From positions 1 through 64,000 of the forward strand of contig JAFKKG010000012.1 in assembly GCA_017305715.1 (NCBI GenBank): a DNA stretch of 64,000 nucleotides, written 5' to 3'. Both the position numbers and the translations under genes were made by a program. Below, piece by piece: positions 50,219-59,523 of this stretch; positions within the stretch are counted from its first letter, which is position 1, and the number at the start of each line of letters is the position of its first letter. A model generated the notes under the pieces. The model saw nothing but the letters and a program-made list of their open reading frames with translations, ran no database searches and was not told the origin of the DNA. The DNA is from Hyphomicrobiales bacterium. GTDB taxonomy: Bacteria > Pseudomonadota > Alphaproteobacteria > Rhizobiales > Xanthobacteraceae.

Positions 50219-51097
50219 GTGGTCAACCTTCGTGCGACATGGCGCCGGCGCGCCAAGATAGTCCCCGGTGTTCTCAGCGCCATTGTCAGGATCGTGCTCG
50301 CATCCGCCTTGGCCTGGGGGGCCGGCACGATGGCGGCTGCGGGGACCGAACTGTATCGGGCGCAGGCCATCGTCACGGGGCAGGGTGAGGCGAATCGCAT
50401 CGTCGGCTTTGCGTCATGTCTGGAGGACGTCCTCATCAAAGTATCCGGCGCGCAGAAGCTTGCGGGGGACCGCCGGCTGGCGGCCTATAAATCCAATGCG
50501 AAAAGCGTCGTCAAAGCGTTCAGCTATCACGACCAGTTCTCGGGTAAACCGCATCGGGACGAGCAGGGCACGCGCGATCGGCCCTATGATCTGACCGTGG
50601 ATTTTGATGAAGCTAAAGTCGGCGGCATTCTCAAAGCGCTTGCGCTCAAGCCATGGCTTTCGCCCCGTCCGCGCCTTGCCGTCTTTGTCGAGATGAAGCA
50701 AGGGCCGAAGAACTTCATCGTCACGGCAGATGGAGCGCAGTCCGACTTGCAACGCGACGCGTTGCTCGCCGCGGCCGACCGCCGCGGGATGGACATTGTG
50801 CTGCCGAGCGCCGCAGCGTTGACGAAAGCGAGCCTCGACGGCGCGGAGCTGAAGGCCGTGCCGTTCTCGACCCTGGCATCGGTTGCCGCCGAACAGGGCG
50901 GCGAAGTCGCCTTGGTCGGGGAGCTGGTCTGGGATGAGCGGAAGCTTGGATGGGCTACGCAGTGGCGGGTGGACTGGCGCGGCCGGACGTACCGTTGGCA
51001 GGTTCGCGGCGGCACATTCGACGAAGCTTTCCGGCGTGGGATCGGCGGCGCCGCCCAGGTCCTGTCAGGCAATGGTGATCCCGGCGGCCGGGGTTGA
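50219..51097 (+). CDS. DUF2066 family protein, membrane anchored
   Basis: 292 residues from a GTG at 50219 with GGAGG 7 bases upstream. An ATG at 50174 in frame is possible but has no ribosome-binding site. N-terminal basic stretch and hydrophobic segment (about 14-38) act as signal or anchor. Then the DUF2066 domain: YRAQAIVTGQGEANRIVGFA, SCLEDVLIKVSG and WVDWRGRTYRWQV-like end (WRVDWRGRTYRWQVRGG). Function not known. Convergent with the TRAP transporter genes. Confidence 0.8.
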   Translation: MVNLRATWRRRAKIVPGVLSAIVRIVLASALAWGAGTMAAAGTELYRAQAIVTGQGEANRIVGFASCLEDVLIKVSGAQKLAGDRRLAAYKSNAKSVVKAFSYHDQFSGKPHRDEQGTRDRPYDLTVDFDEAKVGGILKALALKPWLSPRPRLAVFVEMKQGPKNFIVTADGAQSDLQRDALLAAADRRGMDIVLPSAAALTKASLDGAELKAVPFSTLASVAAEQGGEVALVGELVWDERKLGWATQWRVDWRGRTYRWQVRGGTFDEAFRRGIGGAAQVLSGNGDPGGRG

Positions 51098-51182
51098 TGC
51101 GAAGCATCCGACAGGCGCGGCAGACCGGCGAGGCCGGTGTCCGGCGGCCGAACGCCGGACACCGGGGCACAACGGCAATCGC

Positions 51183-52154
51183 CTATTTTTTATAGGCGGC
51201 GATCACGGCTTCACCCTCGGCGCCGGCCTTTTTCGACCAATCGGCCGTCAGTTGCTCGCCGATTTTCTCGAGGCCGGTCTTCAGCGCGGGCGGCGGCGGA
51301 AGCACCCGCATCTTGTTGGCTTGCAGTTGTTCGAGATACCACTTCGCCTTTTCTTCCGCGAGTTTCCAGCCGCGTTCCTCGGCGACGACAGCCGCCTTGA
51401 GAATTGCTTCCTGCGTCGGCTTGTCGAGCGCGTCGAACGCCGCCTTGTTCACGAAGGTGACGTTCTTCGGGATCCAGGCCTGCGTATCATAGAAGTGCGT
51501 CATGGTTTCCCAAGCCTTGCTGTCGTAGCCGGTCGAGCCCGAGGTCATGAAGGCGTTGACGACCCCCGTGGCCAGCGCCTGCGGCAATTCCGCCGCCTGG
51601 ATCGTGACGGGCTGGGCGCCGACGAGCTCGGCGATGCGCGAGGTGCCGACATTGTAGGCGCGCCACTTCAGCCCTTTCATGTCGTCCATGGTGTTGAGGT
51701 CCTTCTTGGCATAGATGCCCTGCGGCCCCCACGGCACCGCGAACAACAGCATCAGGCCTTGCGAGGCAAGCTTCTTCTCGATCGCCGGCTTCGACGCCAG
51801 CCACAGCTTTTTGGAGGAAGGATAGCTGGTGGCCAGGAACGGAATGACGTCGACACCGAACAGCGGGTCTTCGTTCTCATGCAGCGAGATCAGAACTTCG
51901 CCCGCCTGCGCCTGGCCGGTGGCCACCGCGCGCTTGATTTCCGGCGCCTTGAACAGCGATGCGGCCGCATGCACGGTGATTTGCAGCTTGCCGCCGGTGG
52001 CGTCGCCGACGTCCTTGGCAAACGCGAGCAGGTTCACCGAATGCGGATTGTCCGCCGGATAGGCCGCGGGAAGATTCCATTTTGTTTGCGCCGCCGCGGG
52101 AACGACAAACGCGGTAGCGGCCGCCAATACCAACGCCCTAACAAGCCTCAACAT
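51183..52154 (-). CDS. dctP: TRAP transporter solute-binding protein DctP
   Basis: 323 residues from ATG 52154, preferred over a GTG at 52163 because AAAGG lies 8 bases before it. A signal peptide (MLRLVRALVLAAATAFVVPA ending AAAQ) leads a mature receptor with WNLPAAYPADNPHSVN, GEVLISLHENEDPLFGVDVI and the Arg-rich ligand region GLKWRAYNVGTSR typical of DctP. Binds an organic acid. Follows dctM by 15 bases on the transcript. Confidence 0.88.
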   Translation of the reverse strand: MLRLVRALVLAAATAFVVPAAAQTKWNLPAAYPADNPHSVNLLAFAKDVGDATGGKLQITVHAAASLFKAPEIKRAVATGQAQAGEVLISLHENEDPLFGVDVIPFLATSYPSSKKLWLASKPAIEKKLASQGLMLLFAVPWGPQGIYAKKDLNTMDDMKGLKWRAYNVGTSRIAELVGAQPVTIQAAELPQALATGVVNAFMTSGSTGYDSKAWETMTHFYDTQAWIPKNVTFVNKAAFDALDKPTQEAILKAAVVAEERGWKLAEEKAKWYLEQLQANKMRVLPPPPALKTGLEKIGEQLTADWSKKAGAEGEAVIAAYKK

Positions 52155-52169
52155 GAAAAACACCTTTCT

Positions 52170-53477
52170 CTAGCCAGGAAACGCCATGCGCGGCAGCACC
52201 ATCACGATATCAGGGAAGACCGTGATGATGGCAACCGCGAGAACGAGCAGGAAGAAGAACGGCAGGGCCGCCTTGGCGACCGTGTTGGAATCCTTGCCGC
52301 TCATGGTCTGCAACACGAACAGATTGAAGCCGACGGGCGGCGAGACTTCCGCCATTTCCACCACCAGCACCAGGAAGATGCCGAACCAGACCAGATCGAA
52401 CCCGGCCTGCTTGACCATCGGGATGACGATGGCGGTGGTCAGCACGATCATGGAAATGCCGTCGAGCGCCGTGCCGAGCACGATGTACATCACGGTGAGC
52501 GCCGCGATCAGCGAATAGGGGCTGAGCTGGAGCGAGTTCACCCAGGTCGCGAGCGCCAGCGGGATGCCGGTATAGGCCATCGATGTGCCCATGTAGGAGG
52601 CGCCGGCCAGGATCAGCAGGATCATGCAATTGACCCTTGTTGCGCCCATCACGCTCGCCCAGAAGGATTCCCAGGTCAGTCCGTCCTGCCACCATGCGAT
52701 CGCGAGCGATCCCAGCACGCCCCAGGCCGCGCACTCCGTCGCGGTGGCCCATCCCATCAAGAGTGACAGAAAGACGAAGGCGATCAGCAGCAGGCAGGGA
52801 ATGAGGTTGAGCGATTCGGCGATGCGCTTGCGAAAGCTCATCGGCGGCTCCGCCGGCGGCGTGCGCTTCGGATTGGCGAGCGACCAGATCACGATGTATC
52901 CGGAATAAAGCGCCATCACCAGGAACCCCGGCAGGAATCCGGCGAGGAAGACCTGAATGATGGAGACGTTGGCCTGCACCGCGTAGACGACCATGGTGAT
53001 CGACGGCGGAATGAGAATGCCGAGCGTGCCGGCGCCGGCCAGCGAGCCAAGGCTCAGATTTTCGTCATAGCCGCGCTTCTTCAATTCCGGCAGGGCGATT
53101 TTGGCCACCGTGGCGCAGGTCGCCGCCGATGAACCCGACACCGAACCGAACACGCCGCAGGCGAGCACATTGACGTGCATCAGCCGGCCCGGCAGCCAGT
53201 TCAGCCAGGGCGCAAAGCCGCGAAACATTTCCTCGGACAATCGCGTGCGGAACAGGATTTCGCCCATCCAGATGAAGAGCGGCAAAGCGGCGAGCGACCA
53301 CGAGGCGCTGGAGCCCCATACCGTCGTCGCCAGCACGCTGCCGGCCGGAATGCCGCCGCCGGCGAACTGCATGCCGGCCCATCCCGTCGCCATCAGCGCG
53401 ACGGCGATCCAGACGCCGGCCCCCAGCAGCAGTGCAAGAAATCCCAGCAGAAGGGCTGCGATCGAGAGCAATTCCAC
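52170..53477 (-). CDS. dctM: TRAP transporter large permease DctM
   Basis: 435 residues from a GTG at 53477, one base after the dctQ stop. Eleven or twelve hydrophobic segments of the DctM family: GVFGSVSGSSAATCATVAKIA, GTLGILIPPSITMVVYAV and VEMAEVSPPVGFNLFVLQ, all signature regions. It uses the sodium gradient with DctQ and DctP. The gene order is dctQ-dctM-dctP reading leftwards. Confidence 0.92.
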   Translation of the reverse strand: MELLSIAALLLGFLALLLGAGVWIAVALMATGWAGMQFAGGGIPAGSVLATTVWGSSASWSLAALPLFIWMGEILFRTRLSEEMFRGFAPWLNWLPGRLMHVNVLACGVFGSVSGSSAATCATVAKIALPELKKRGYDENLSLGSLAGAGTLGILIPPSITMVVYAVQANVSIIQVFLAGFLPGFLVMALYSGYIVIWSLANPKRTPPAEPPMSFRKRIAESLNLIPCLLLIAFVFLSLLMGWATATECAAWGVLGSLAIAWWQDGLTWESFWASVMGATRVNCMILLILAGASYMGTSMAYTGIPLALATWVNSLQLSPYSLIAALTVMYIVLGTALDGISMIVLTTAIVIPMVKQAGFDLVWFGIFLVLVVEMAEVSPPVGFNLFVLQTMSGKDSNTVAKAALPFFFLLVLAVAIITVFPDIVMVLPRMAFPG

Positions 53478-53478
53478 G

Positions 53479-54024
53479 TCAGACCCCGCTCTGCATCGCG
53501 CGCTCGACGATTTCCTCGGCGGTCTCCGGCTTTGGCTGTTCGTAACGCGGCGCACCGCCGCGCAGGACGTGTATCAGTTCATCGACAAACGCGATGAAAA
53601 GGATCACGAGGCCGCCGCTGTAGCCGAGCTGCGGAATCCACAGCGGCACGGCGACGACGCCCTGCGAGATGTCGAAAAACTTCCATGACTGCCAGGTCAT
53701 GACCACGGCGTACCAGGCGAAAAAGCCGATGAAGCCGGTGCCGACCAGGAGGGCCGCGATCTCCACACAATGGCGGGCTTTGTCGCCCAGACGGTCGATC
53801 AGGAGACCGACGCGGATCATTTCGCCGTGCTTGAAGGTATGGGCGAGCCCGAGGAAGGCCGTGGCCGCCATGCACCAGGAGATGAAATCATCGCCCGCGG
53901 GAATGTTGATGCCGAGCGGCCGGCCGGCCGACAGCAGCATCATCAGCACGAAAATCGCAATCAGGAAAAGTCCGGCGAGATAGCCGGAGAAAAGGTAGAG
54001 CCGATCGAGAAACCCGCGGATCAT
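53479..54024 (-). CDS. dctQ: TRAP transporter small permease DctQ
   Basis: 181 residues from ATG 54024 (MIRGFLDRLYLFSGYLAGLF). Four transmembrane helices (about 12-35, 48-66, 88-111, 128-152) as in DctQ, with a moderately conserved WCMAATAFLGLAHTFKHGEMIRVG region, followed by a cytosolic tail. First gene of the TRAP operon. The promoter lies in the 316 bases before it. Confidence 0.88.
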   Translation of the reverse strand: MIRGFLDRLYLFSGYLAGLFLIAIFVLMMLLSAGRPLGINIPAGDDFISWCMAATAFLGLAHTFKHGEMIRVGLLIDRLGDKARHCVEIAALLVGTGFIGFFAWYAVVMTWQSWKFFDISQGVVAVPLWIPQLGYSGGLVILFIAFVDELIHVLRGGAPRYEQPKPETAEEIVERAMQSGV

Positions 54025-54340
54025 GGTCGTGCACTGCCCCCTCACACGCCTGCTGCCCGGAAGCAACAGGCGCACCACTCCGGGGCAATGATCCCTTTCC
54101 GGCACAGGACGGTCGGTCCTGGCCGGGCCGAAAAATGGCTGCTGAAATCAGTCCCCAGAAGAGCGCACAGGTTTTCGGAGTTGCTCCGCAACGTCAAGGC
54201 GCGAGAGTCCGGCAAGTCGGATTTGTCGCGGGCAGCCGTGATTTTGGGCCATTGCCCGCCTCAGCGGCAGAATATCGATCGGGATCGTTGATTTTACGAT
54301 GGTTTCGCCGGGTTTCGATCGCGTTTGCCGTGGTCCGCGT
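54025..54340. promoter_or_regulatory. 316-base region before the TRAP operon
   Basis: It separates dctQ (minus) from the AraC-type regulator stop at 54341. I see no gene. The stretch carries the dctQ promoter. No clear palindrome was found, so control by the neighbouring AraC protein is only a suggestion. Confidence 0.35.
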
Positions 54341-55375
54341 TCAGTTCGCAAACCTCGCGCGGCGGCCGCGCTGCCCCAGCGTCTGCGAAGGATATTCACC
54401 GAACAAGGTGCGATAATATCGGGAGAACCGCCCGAGTTCGACAAAGCCATGTCGGAGCGCAACCTCGGTGACGGTGGTCTCCCCCGGCGAGAGATCCTTT
54501 AGAGCCGAATAAATCGCGCATAATCGCTTGTGGCGCAGAAACGTCACCGGTCCGATGCCGAATGCGTCATGAAAGGCGCGATGCAGCCTGCGTCGCGACA
54601 CCTGAAAGGCGGCGCAGAGCTCCGACACATGCACCGGCCGCGCTTCAGCGGCGGCAAGGTAATCCTCGACATCGTGCACGAGCCGCAGCGCCGACGGCAG
54701 CGTTCCCGTCTCGTCGGGTGGCAACGACTGGAAGATCGTTGCGGTGACGCAGTCGACGATGGCGCGTTTCCAGAAATCGGCAGACGCCTCCGTCAACGTA
54801 TCCTGATGCTGTGCGAGGCGGGAGACGATCTGCGGCAGGCGTGCGGTCGTCACCGTTGCGACGGCTGGATCGGCGCGATAGCGATTCTTCTCGCACCAGG
54901 TCGCGGGATCGCTCAGCCGTGCGTCGCCGGCAAAGATGTTGGCGACGTCGGCGAGATCGAAGCGCAGCGCCGCGTAGGACGAGGCGCCATGGAAGATGCC
55001 GTCATGTTCGACCGACGGCGGAATCACGAGGACGTCGGCCGGGCGCATGTCGAACGCAAAATGGCTGACGCGGTCTTCCGCCGACAGCAGCATACCGACG
55101 ATCAGTTTCGTGTCGCTGGAGGTGCGCTGCGTGCGGACACCGACGTTGAACGAGCCGACGCTGAGGGAGAAATCATCGATACCGACATGCGAGAGTCTGC
55201 CACGCAACGTGCCGCGCCCGAGCTGCATGACGTCGACATGCGAGCCCTGCACGGCTTCATGCAGTCCCTCGAAGCCATTTAAGTCACAGCTCGTGACCGA
55301 AAGGCGCGTGCCCATCCGAATGAGTCTCTGACCGTCGTGCGAACATCGTAGCACATGCAAACGGCTGGCGATCAT
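54341..55375 (-). CDS. AraC-family transcriptional regulator
   Basis: 344 residues from ATG 55375 (a later ATG at 55315 is possible). The N-terminal half is a cupin-like ligand/dimer domain with VLVIPPSVEHDGIFHG. The C-terminal AraC DNA-binding domain (about 240-335) has VHVSELCAAFQVSRRRLHRAFHD as the first HTH and TEVALRHGFVELGRFSRYYR as the second. Divided from the dctQMP operon by 316 bases in the same direction. It may control that operon or the LysR cluster. Target unknown. Confidence 0.9.
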   Translation of the reverse strand: MIASRLHVLRCSHDGQRLIRMGTRLSVTSCDLNGFEGLHEAVQGSHVDVMQLGRGTLRGRLSHVGIDDFSLSVGSFNVGVRTQRTSSDTKLIVGMLLSAEDRVSHFAFDMRPADVLVIPPSVEHDGIFHGASSYAALRFDLADVANIFAGDARLSDPATWCEKNRYRADPAVATVTTARLPQIVSRLAQHQDTLTEASADFWKRAIVDCVTATIFQSLPPDETGTLPSALRLVHDVEDYLAAAEARPVHVSELCAAFQVSRRRLHRAFHDAFGIGPVTFLRHKRLCAIYSALKDLSPGETTVTEVALRHGFVELGRFSRYYRTLFGEYPSQTLGQRGRRARFAN

Positions 55376-55643
55376 TTTTTTGCGACGACGACGGTCTTAT
55401 ACACCGCCGGGCGGTGTCGCGCGGATGGCCTGCCGCAACTTTGTGCGTCCCGAACCTCCCGCCAATTTTCATAAAGCTGATGCGCACGAGGTGGGTTGAG
55501 CAGACCATTGTTGGAGAGTTTCCATCAAGCGTGCTGCGGCGGGATTCGACATCTGACATGCACTGCACCGCCTTTGCCCGAGATGCGATGCCCATCATTG
55601 TTCGACAGTTGCGACGGCCGCCGCGACAATTCATGTGCCTCAC
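55376..55643. other. 268 bases between AraC and LysR genes
   Basis: The AraC promoter should be here. No gene seen on either strand. It is the left edge of the cluster that runs to the tRNA fragment at 62210. Confidence 0.4.
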
Positions 55644-56558
55644 TCATCCAGCGCTGCGTGCCGCGCGCTGGCGCAGCAGCTTGACGAAGGCTTCCGCGGG
55701 GGGTGAGAGCGCAAGCCCGCGCCGTTGATAGATATAGTAGCGGCGGTGGATTTCAGGAGCGCGCAATTTGATGAAGCGCACGTTGAAATTTGGCGCGAAC
55801 AGGCGTCCGTAGTCGGGAACGACCGCCAGGCCGGTACCGACGCCCACCAACGACAATGCGGTGGTGAGATATTTGACCTCGACCGCAGTCTGCATGGAAA
55901 GCGAACTGTCGTTCGCGTGGAGCAGGCTCTCCAGGTGCCGGTTGAACTCGCTGGAATAAATCACCCAGCGCGCATCGCGCAGCTTTTTCCACGAGACGGC
56001 GCGTTGCAGCGCCAGCGGGTGCCGTGCCGAGCAGACCACGCGCATTGGAACGTCCATCAGGAACGTGCTGGTTACATCCTCGCCGGTGGCGCGCTCGGGG
56101 CCGACGCCCAATTCCGCCTCGCCCCGGCGCACGGTGCTTACGACTTCATCCGCCATGGCGTCGGCCACACGAAGGCCGACCTCGGGATAGGCCAGTTCGA
56201 ACTCGCCGAGCACTGCCGCCACCCAGGTGCACGCCAGCATCTGCGGCGCTACGACACGCAACAGGCCGGTCCGCAGGGAGCGAAGGTCCGAAGCACCCTC
56301 TGCAATCTGCTGCAGGTCGTCCAGGATCCGGCGCGCCAGGGGAAGCAATTGCTGGCCGGCCGCCGTCAACGTCACGACGGAGCCCCGATCGAACAGTTGC
56401 AGGCCGAGGGCCTGCTCAAGCTGCTGGACCAGCATGCTGACGGCCGACTGCGTCAGGTTCATCTGCCGCGCTGCCGACGTGAAGCTGCCTGCCCGGGCGA
56501 CCGCGGCGAAGGCGCGCATCTGGCGCAGACTAAGGGCGGAAAGTGCTGCGGGGCGCAT
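55644..56558 (-). CDS. LysR-family transcriptional regulator
   Basis: 304 residues from ATG 56558 (MRPAALSALSLRQMRAFAAV) with GAGGAT upstream. HTH at about 20-60 (GSFTSAARQMNLTQSAVSML with QQLEQALGLQLFDR). C-terminal effector domain of the periplasmic-binding type with GPERATGEDVTSTFLMDVPM. Divergent from the FAD oxidoreductase gene, 101 bases away, across a short palindrome, so it is the likely regulator of the downstream catabolic genes. Confidence 0.9.
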   Translation of the reverse strand: MRPAALSALSLRQMRAFAAVARAGSFTSAARQMNLTQSAVSMLVQQLEQALGLQLFDRGSVVTLTAAGQQLLPLARRILDDLQQIAEGASDLRSLRTGLLRVVAPQMLACTWVAAVLGEFELAYPEVGLRVADAMADEVVSTVRRGEAELGVGPERATGEDVTSTFLMDVPMRVVCSARHPLALQRAVSWKKLRDARWVIYSSEFNRHLESLLHANDSSLSMQTAVEVKYLTTALSLVGVGTGLAVVPDYGRLFAPNFNVRFIKLRAPEIHRRYYIYQRRGLALSPPAEAFVKLLRQRAARSAG

Positions 56559-56592
56559 GCGGTATCCTCGCGGGAATGGATCCATTATCAGA

Positions 56593-56610
56593 AATGCTGA
56601 TGATAGCATT
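56593..56610. promoter_or_regulatory. AATGCT-N6-AGCATT inverted repeat (LysR site candidate)
   Basis: Perfect 6-bp arms at 56593-56598 and 56605-56610 in an AT-rich stretch, 50 bases before the FAD oxidoreductase start and 34 bases from the LysR start. Confidence 0.45.
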
Positions 56611-56659
56611 AAAAGAATTCGCTTGTGTGATGGATGAATTATTTTCCAGAATCCCCGGC

Positions 56660-57898
56660 ATGCACATTGCGATCATCGGAACCGGAATCGTCGGCACTTG
56701 CACTGCGGCGTGGCTGCAGCGCGACGGCCATAGCGTGACGTTCGTCGACCCGCTGGACGCCGGCGAGGCCTGCTCCTTCGGCAATGCCGGCTCGCTTTCG
56801 CCCAGCGCCTGCCTGCCGGTGGGCATGCCGGGCATGTGGAAGAGGGTGCCGCGCTGGCTGCTCGATCCGCTCGGGCCGCTGACCGTGCGTTGGGCCTATG
56901 CGCCGCAAGTGGTGCCGTGGCTGTTGCGGATGCTCCGCCATTCATCGCGCGAAGAGGTGACACGGATCGCCACCGCGTTGCGTTCCCTGCTGGCGCCGAT
57001 CTTCGACTGCTACGGTCCGCTGCTCGCCCATGCGGACGCTGAGCCATTGGTGCGGCGAAGCGGCTGCCTGTATGTCTTTTCTACACGCGAGACGGCGGCG
57101 CAGTGGGCTTGGGGCATGAACCTGCGGCGCTCGCTGGGCGTGCGGATGCAGGACGTGGAACAGGACGAATTGGAAAGTCTCGAGCCCGACCTGAAGGGAC
57201 GCTTTCGTTTTGGCATTCTGGCGCCCGAGAACGGCTCTACTTCCGACCCGTCCACCCTCGTCAAGACGCTGTACAACCGCTGCATCGCGGACGGCGCGCG
57301 CCACGTTCGGGACCGCGTCCGCGGTTTCGAGCGTCGGGGCCGGCGCGTAACGGCACTGCAGTTGGAGCACGGCGAACCGCTGCCGGTGGACGGCGTGGTG
57401 GTGGCGGCCGGTGCCTGGTCGGGTCCATTGGCCGCGTCGCTCGATAGTCCGGTGATGCTGGAGACGCAGCGCGGTTACCACATCACCGTGCAGAGCTCGA
57501 ACTTGACGCTGCGCCACACCGTGATGGCGGTGGAGCACAACCTGATGGTCAACCCGATGGCCATGGGCTTGCGATTGGCCGGCACGGTGGAGTTCGCCGG
57601 TCTGCACGCGGCACCCAACATGGCGCGCGCCGACGCGCTGCTTCGTCAGGGGCAGCAGTTATTCCCGCACCTGGACACCTCGTCCTTCACGCGCTGGATG
57701 GGCCATCGCCCGTGCCTTCCCGATAGCCTGCCTGTGGTGGGTCCAGCACGCGCCGCCGACAACGCCTGGCTGGCGTTCGGCCATGGCCATATGGGCATGT
57801 GCATGGGAGCCGCCACCGGCCGCGAGATCGCGCATCTGGTGGCCGGACGGCAGACGCAGGTCGATCTGGCGCCCTTTTCGCCGGAGCGGTTCCATTGA
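56660..57898 (+). CDS. FAD-dependent oxidoreductase, D-amino acid dehydrogenase (DadA)-like
   Basis: 412 residues from ATG 56660 (MHIAIIGTGIVGTCTAAWLQ). The N-terminal FAD motif IGTGIVG-x-x-x-A is at 4-15. DAO fold marks: SFGNAGSLSPSACLPVGMPG, GYHITVQ and the C-terminal GHGHMGMCMGAATGREIA. This matches DadA-type dehydrogenases, which oxidise a D-amino acid to the keto acid and pass electrons to quinone. First gene of a run with hyuA and hyuB, with ends overlapping (TTGA, TGATG). It may act on the amino acid made by ring opening. Confidence 0.85.
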   Translation: MHIAIIGTGIVGTCTAAWLQRDGHSVTFVDPLDAGEACSFGNAGSLSPSACLPVGMPGMWKRVPRWLLDPLGPLTVRWAYAPQVVPWLLRMLRHSSREEVTRIATALRSLLAPIFDCYGPLLAHADAEPLVRRSGCLYVFSTRETAAQWAWGMNLRRSLGVRMQDVEQDELESLEPDLKGRFRFGILAPENGSTSDPSTLVKTLYNRCIADGARHVRDRVRGFERRGRRVTALQLEHGEPLPVDGVVVAAGAWSGPLAASLDSPVMLETQRGYHITVQSSNLTLRHTVMAVEHNLMVNPMAMGLRLAGTVEFAGLHAAPNMARADALLRQGQQLFPHLDTSSFTRWMGHRPCLPDSLPVVGPARAADNAWLAFGHGHMGMCMGAATGREIAHLVAGRQTQVDLAPFSPERFH

Positions 57899-59523
57899 AC
57901 GCTCCCTGGTCCGTTGCCTTGGACATGGGCGGCACCTTCATCGATGCCGTGGCCCTGCATGGCGACGGACACATCGCGGCGCTCAAATATCCTCGCGCGG
58001 GAGGCCGCCTGGTCGAGCCGGTCGTCGAGGCACTCGATCAACTTTGCGCGCAGGCAGGCATCACGGCCGGCGACATCGACCGCGTGGTGCACGGCTCCAC
58101 CGTCATCACCAACTTGCTGCTGGAGTTGAACGAGCCGCCGGTGGCGCTGGTGCTGACGCGCGGCCTTCGCGACGTGCCGGTATTGGCGCGCCAGGACCGC
58201 AAGGAACTGTATGAGCCGGTGATCGTGCCGGCCGTGCCCGAAGCGAAGTTGTTTCCGGCACCGCTGCGTTTCGAGATAGGCGGGCGGATCGATGCCGAGG
58301 GTCGCGAGGTGGAAGCGCTGGACCTGTCGGCCGTCGATGCCATTGCGGATGCCGTGAGCGCCGCCGGCGTCCGGGCGCTGGCGGTCGGCCTGTTATTTTC
58401 TCACCGCAATCCGGTGCATGAGCGCGCGCTGCGCACGGCGCTGCGTGCGCGCCTCCCGGACCTGTATGTTTCCCTGTCCAGCGAGGTCGATCCGCAACCG
58501 CGCGAGTTCGAGCGCTGGCTGACCGCGGCACTGGACGCCTATGCCAAGCCTCTGGCAGCAGACTATTTGCGCGCGCTGGCCGACGCACTGGGAAAGCGTG
58601 GTCTGCCGGCGCTGCATCTGATGCGATCGGCGGGCGGCACTGGGCACTGGCATGATTTGGCCGAGCAGCCTATCGGCCTCGCCATGTCCGGTCCCTGCGC
58701 GGCGTTGCAGGGAGTGGCCGCCTACCTGGGAGGATCTGATTCCGGCGCCGTGATCACGCTGGATATCGGGGGCACCAGCGCCGACATCAGTCTCCTCGTG
58801 AACGATCGGCCGACCTTTACCGATTCGCTGGAGTGTGGCGGCCTGCCGATCCGCCAGCGCTGCGCGGATATCACCTCCATCGCGACTGGAGGCGGCAGCG
58901 TGGTGTCGGTGCTGCCTGGCGGCGCGCTGCGCCTCGGGCCGCGCTCGCAGGGAGCTTGGCCCGGGCCCGCCGCCTATGGTCTGGGCGGCGACCTGCCCAC
59001 GCTAAGCGATGCGCTGTGCGTACTGGACCGCTTGCCGCCGCGACTGGCCGGCGGGATGGCGCTGGACCGCGCCGCCGCCGGGATCGTGCTGCACGATGTG
59101 GCCGGCGGGCTCGGTCTGTCGGTGTCGCAAACAGCCGAGGCCGTCGTGAGCGCGGCCGCAGCCGGGATTGCCGAGGCGCTCAAGACCCATGCCTTCCAGC
59201 GCGGCCTGGATCCGGCGGATGCGGTGCTCGTCGCCATCGGTGGCGGCGGCGCGCAGCATGCGGCCGAGGTCGCCGAACTGGCCGGCATGCGCCGCGTGCT
59301 GGTGATGCCGCAGGCCGGCGTGATGGCGGCGCTCGGCATGCTGTGCAGCCCGGACGAGGGCGACGTTCGCCCGGCGGCGAACGAAAGCCTGTGGGATTCG
59401 CTGCCGCCGCAAGGCGAGGGGCCGCGCTCCCTGTTCGCGCCGATGACCACCGTCTGGGTCCCGGCGGGCTGGTCTTGGCGGCTGATGCCGGATCAGACGT
59501 TGGCGCTGGAGGCAAAGGCGTGA
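57895..59523 (+). CDS. hyuA: Hydantoinase/oxoprolinase subunit A (HyuA family)
   Basis: 542 residues from a TTG at 57895, overlapping the previous stop (TTGA), with GGAG 9 bases upstream. Sugar-kinase/actin-like ATP site: DMGGTFIDAVALHGDG near the start and ITLDIGGTSADISLL in the middle. Then GGGSVVSVLPGGALRLGPRS. HyuA and HyuB together hydrolyse hydantoin, N-methylhydantoin or 5-oxoproline using ATP, or act like acetone carboxylase subunits. At about 540 residues it is shorter than the 680-700 of many HyuA, so the C-terminal part is reduced. Substrate not provable. Confidence 0.87.
   Translation: MNAPWSVALDMGGTFIDAVALHGDGHIAALKYPRAGGRLVEPVVEALDQLCAQAGITAGDIDRVVHGSTVITNLLLELNEPPVALVLTRGLRDVPVLARQDRKELYEPVIVPAVPEAKLFPAPLRFEIGGRIDAEGREVEALDLSAVDAIADAVSAAGVRALAVGLLFSHRNPVHERALRTALRARLPDLYVSLSSEVDPQPREFERWLTAALDAYAKPLAADYLRALADALGKRGLPALHLMRSAGGTGHWHDLAEQPIGLAMSGPCAALQGVAAYLGGSDSGAVITLDIGGTSADISLLVNDRPTFTDSLECGGLPIRQRCADITSIATGGGSVVSVLPGGALRLGPRSQGAWPGPAAYGLGGDLPTLSDALCVLDRLPPRLAGGMALDRAAAGIVLHDVAGGLGLSVSQTAEAVVSAAAAGIAEALKTHAFQRGLDPADAVLVAIGGGGAQHAAEVAELAGMRRVLVMPQAGVMAALGMLCSPDEGDVRPAANESLWDSLPPQGEGPRSLFAPMTTVWVPAGWSWRLMPDQTLALEAKA

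Noticed and set aside
54341-55282. Plus-strand frame of 250 residues opposite the AraC gene
   Set aside because: Shadow of the AraC-type regulator, whose two HTH motifs are clear on the minus strand.
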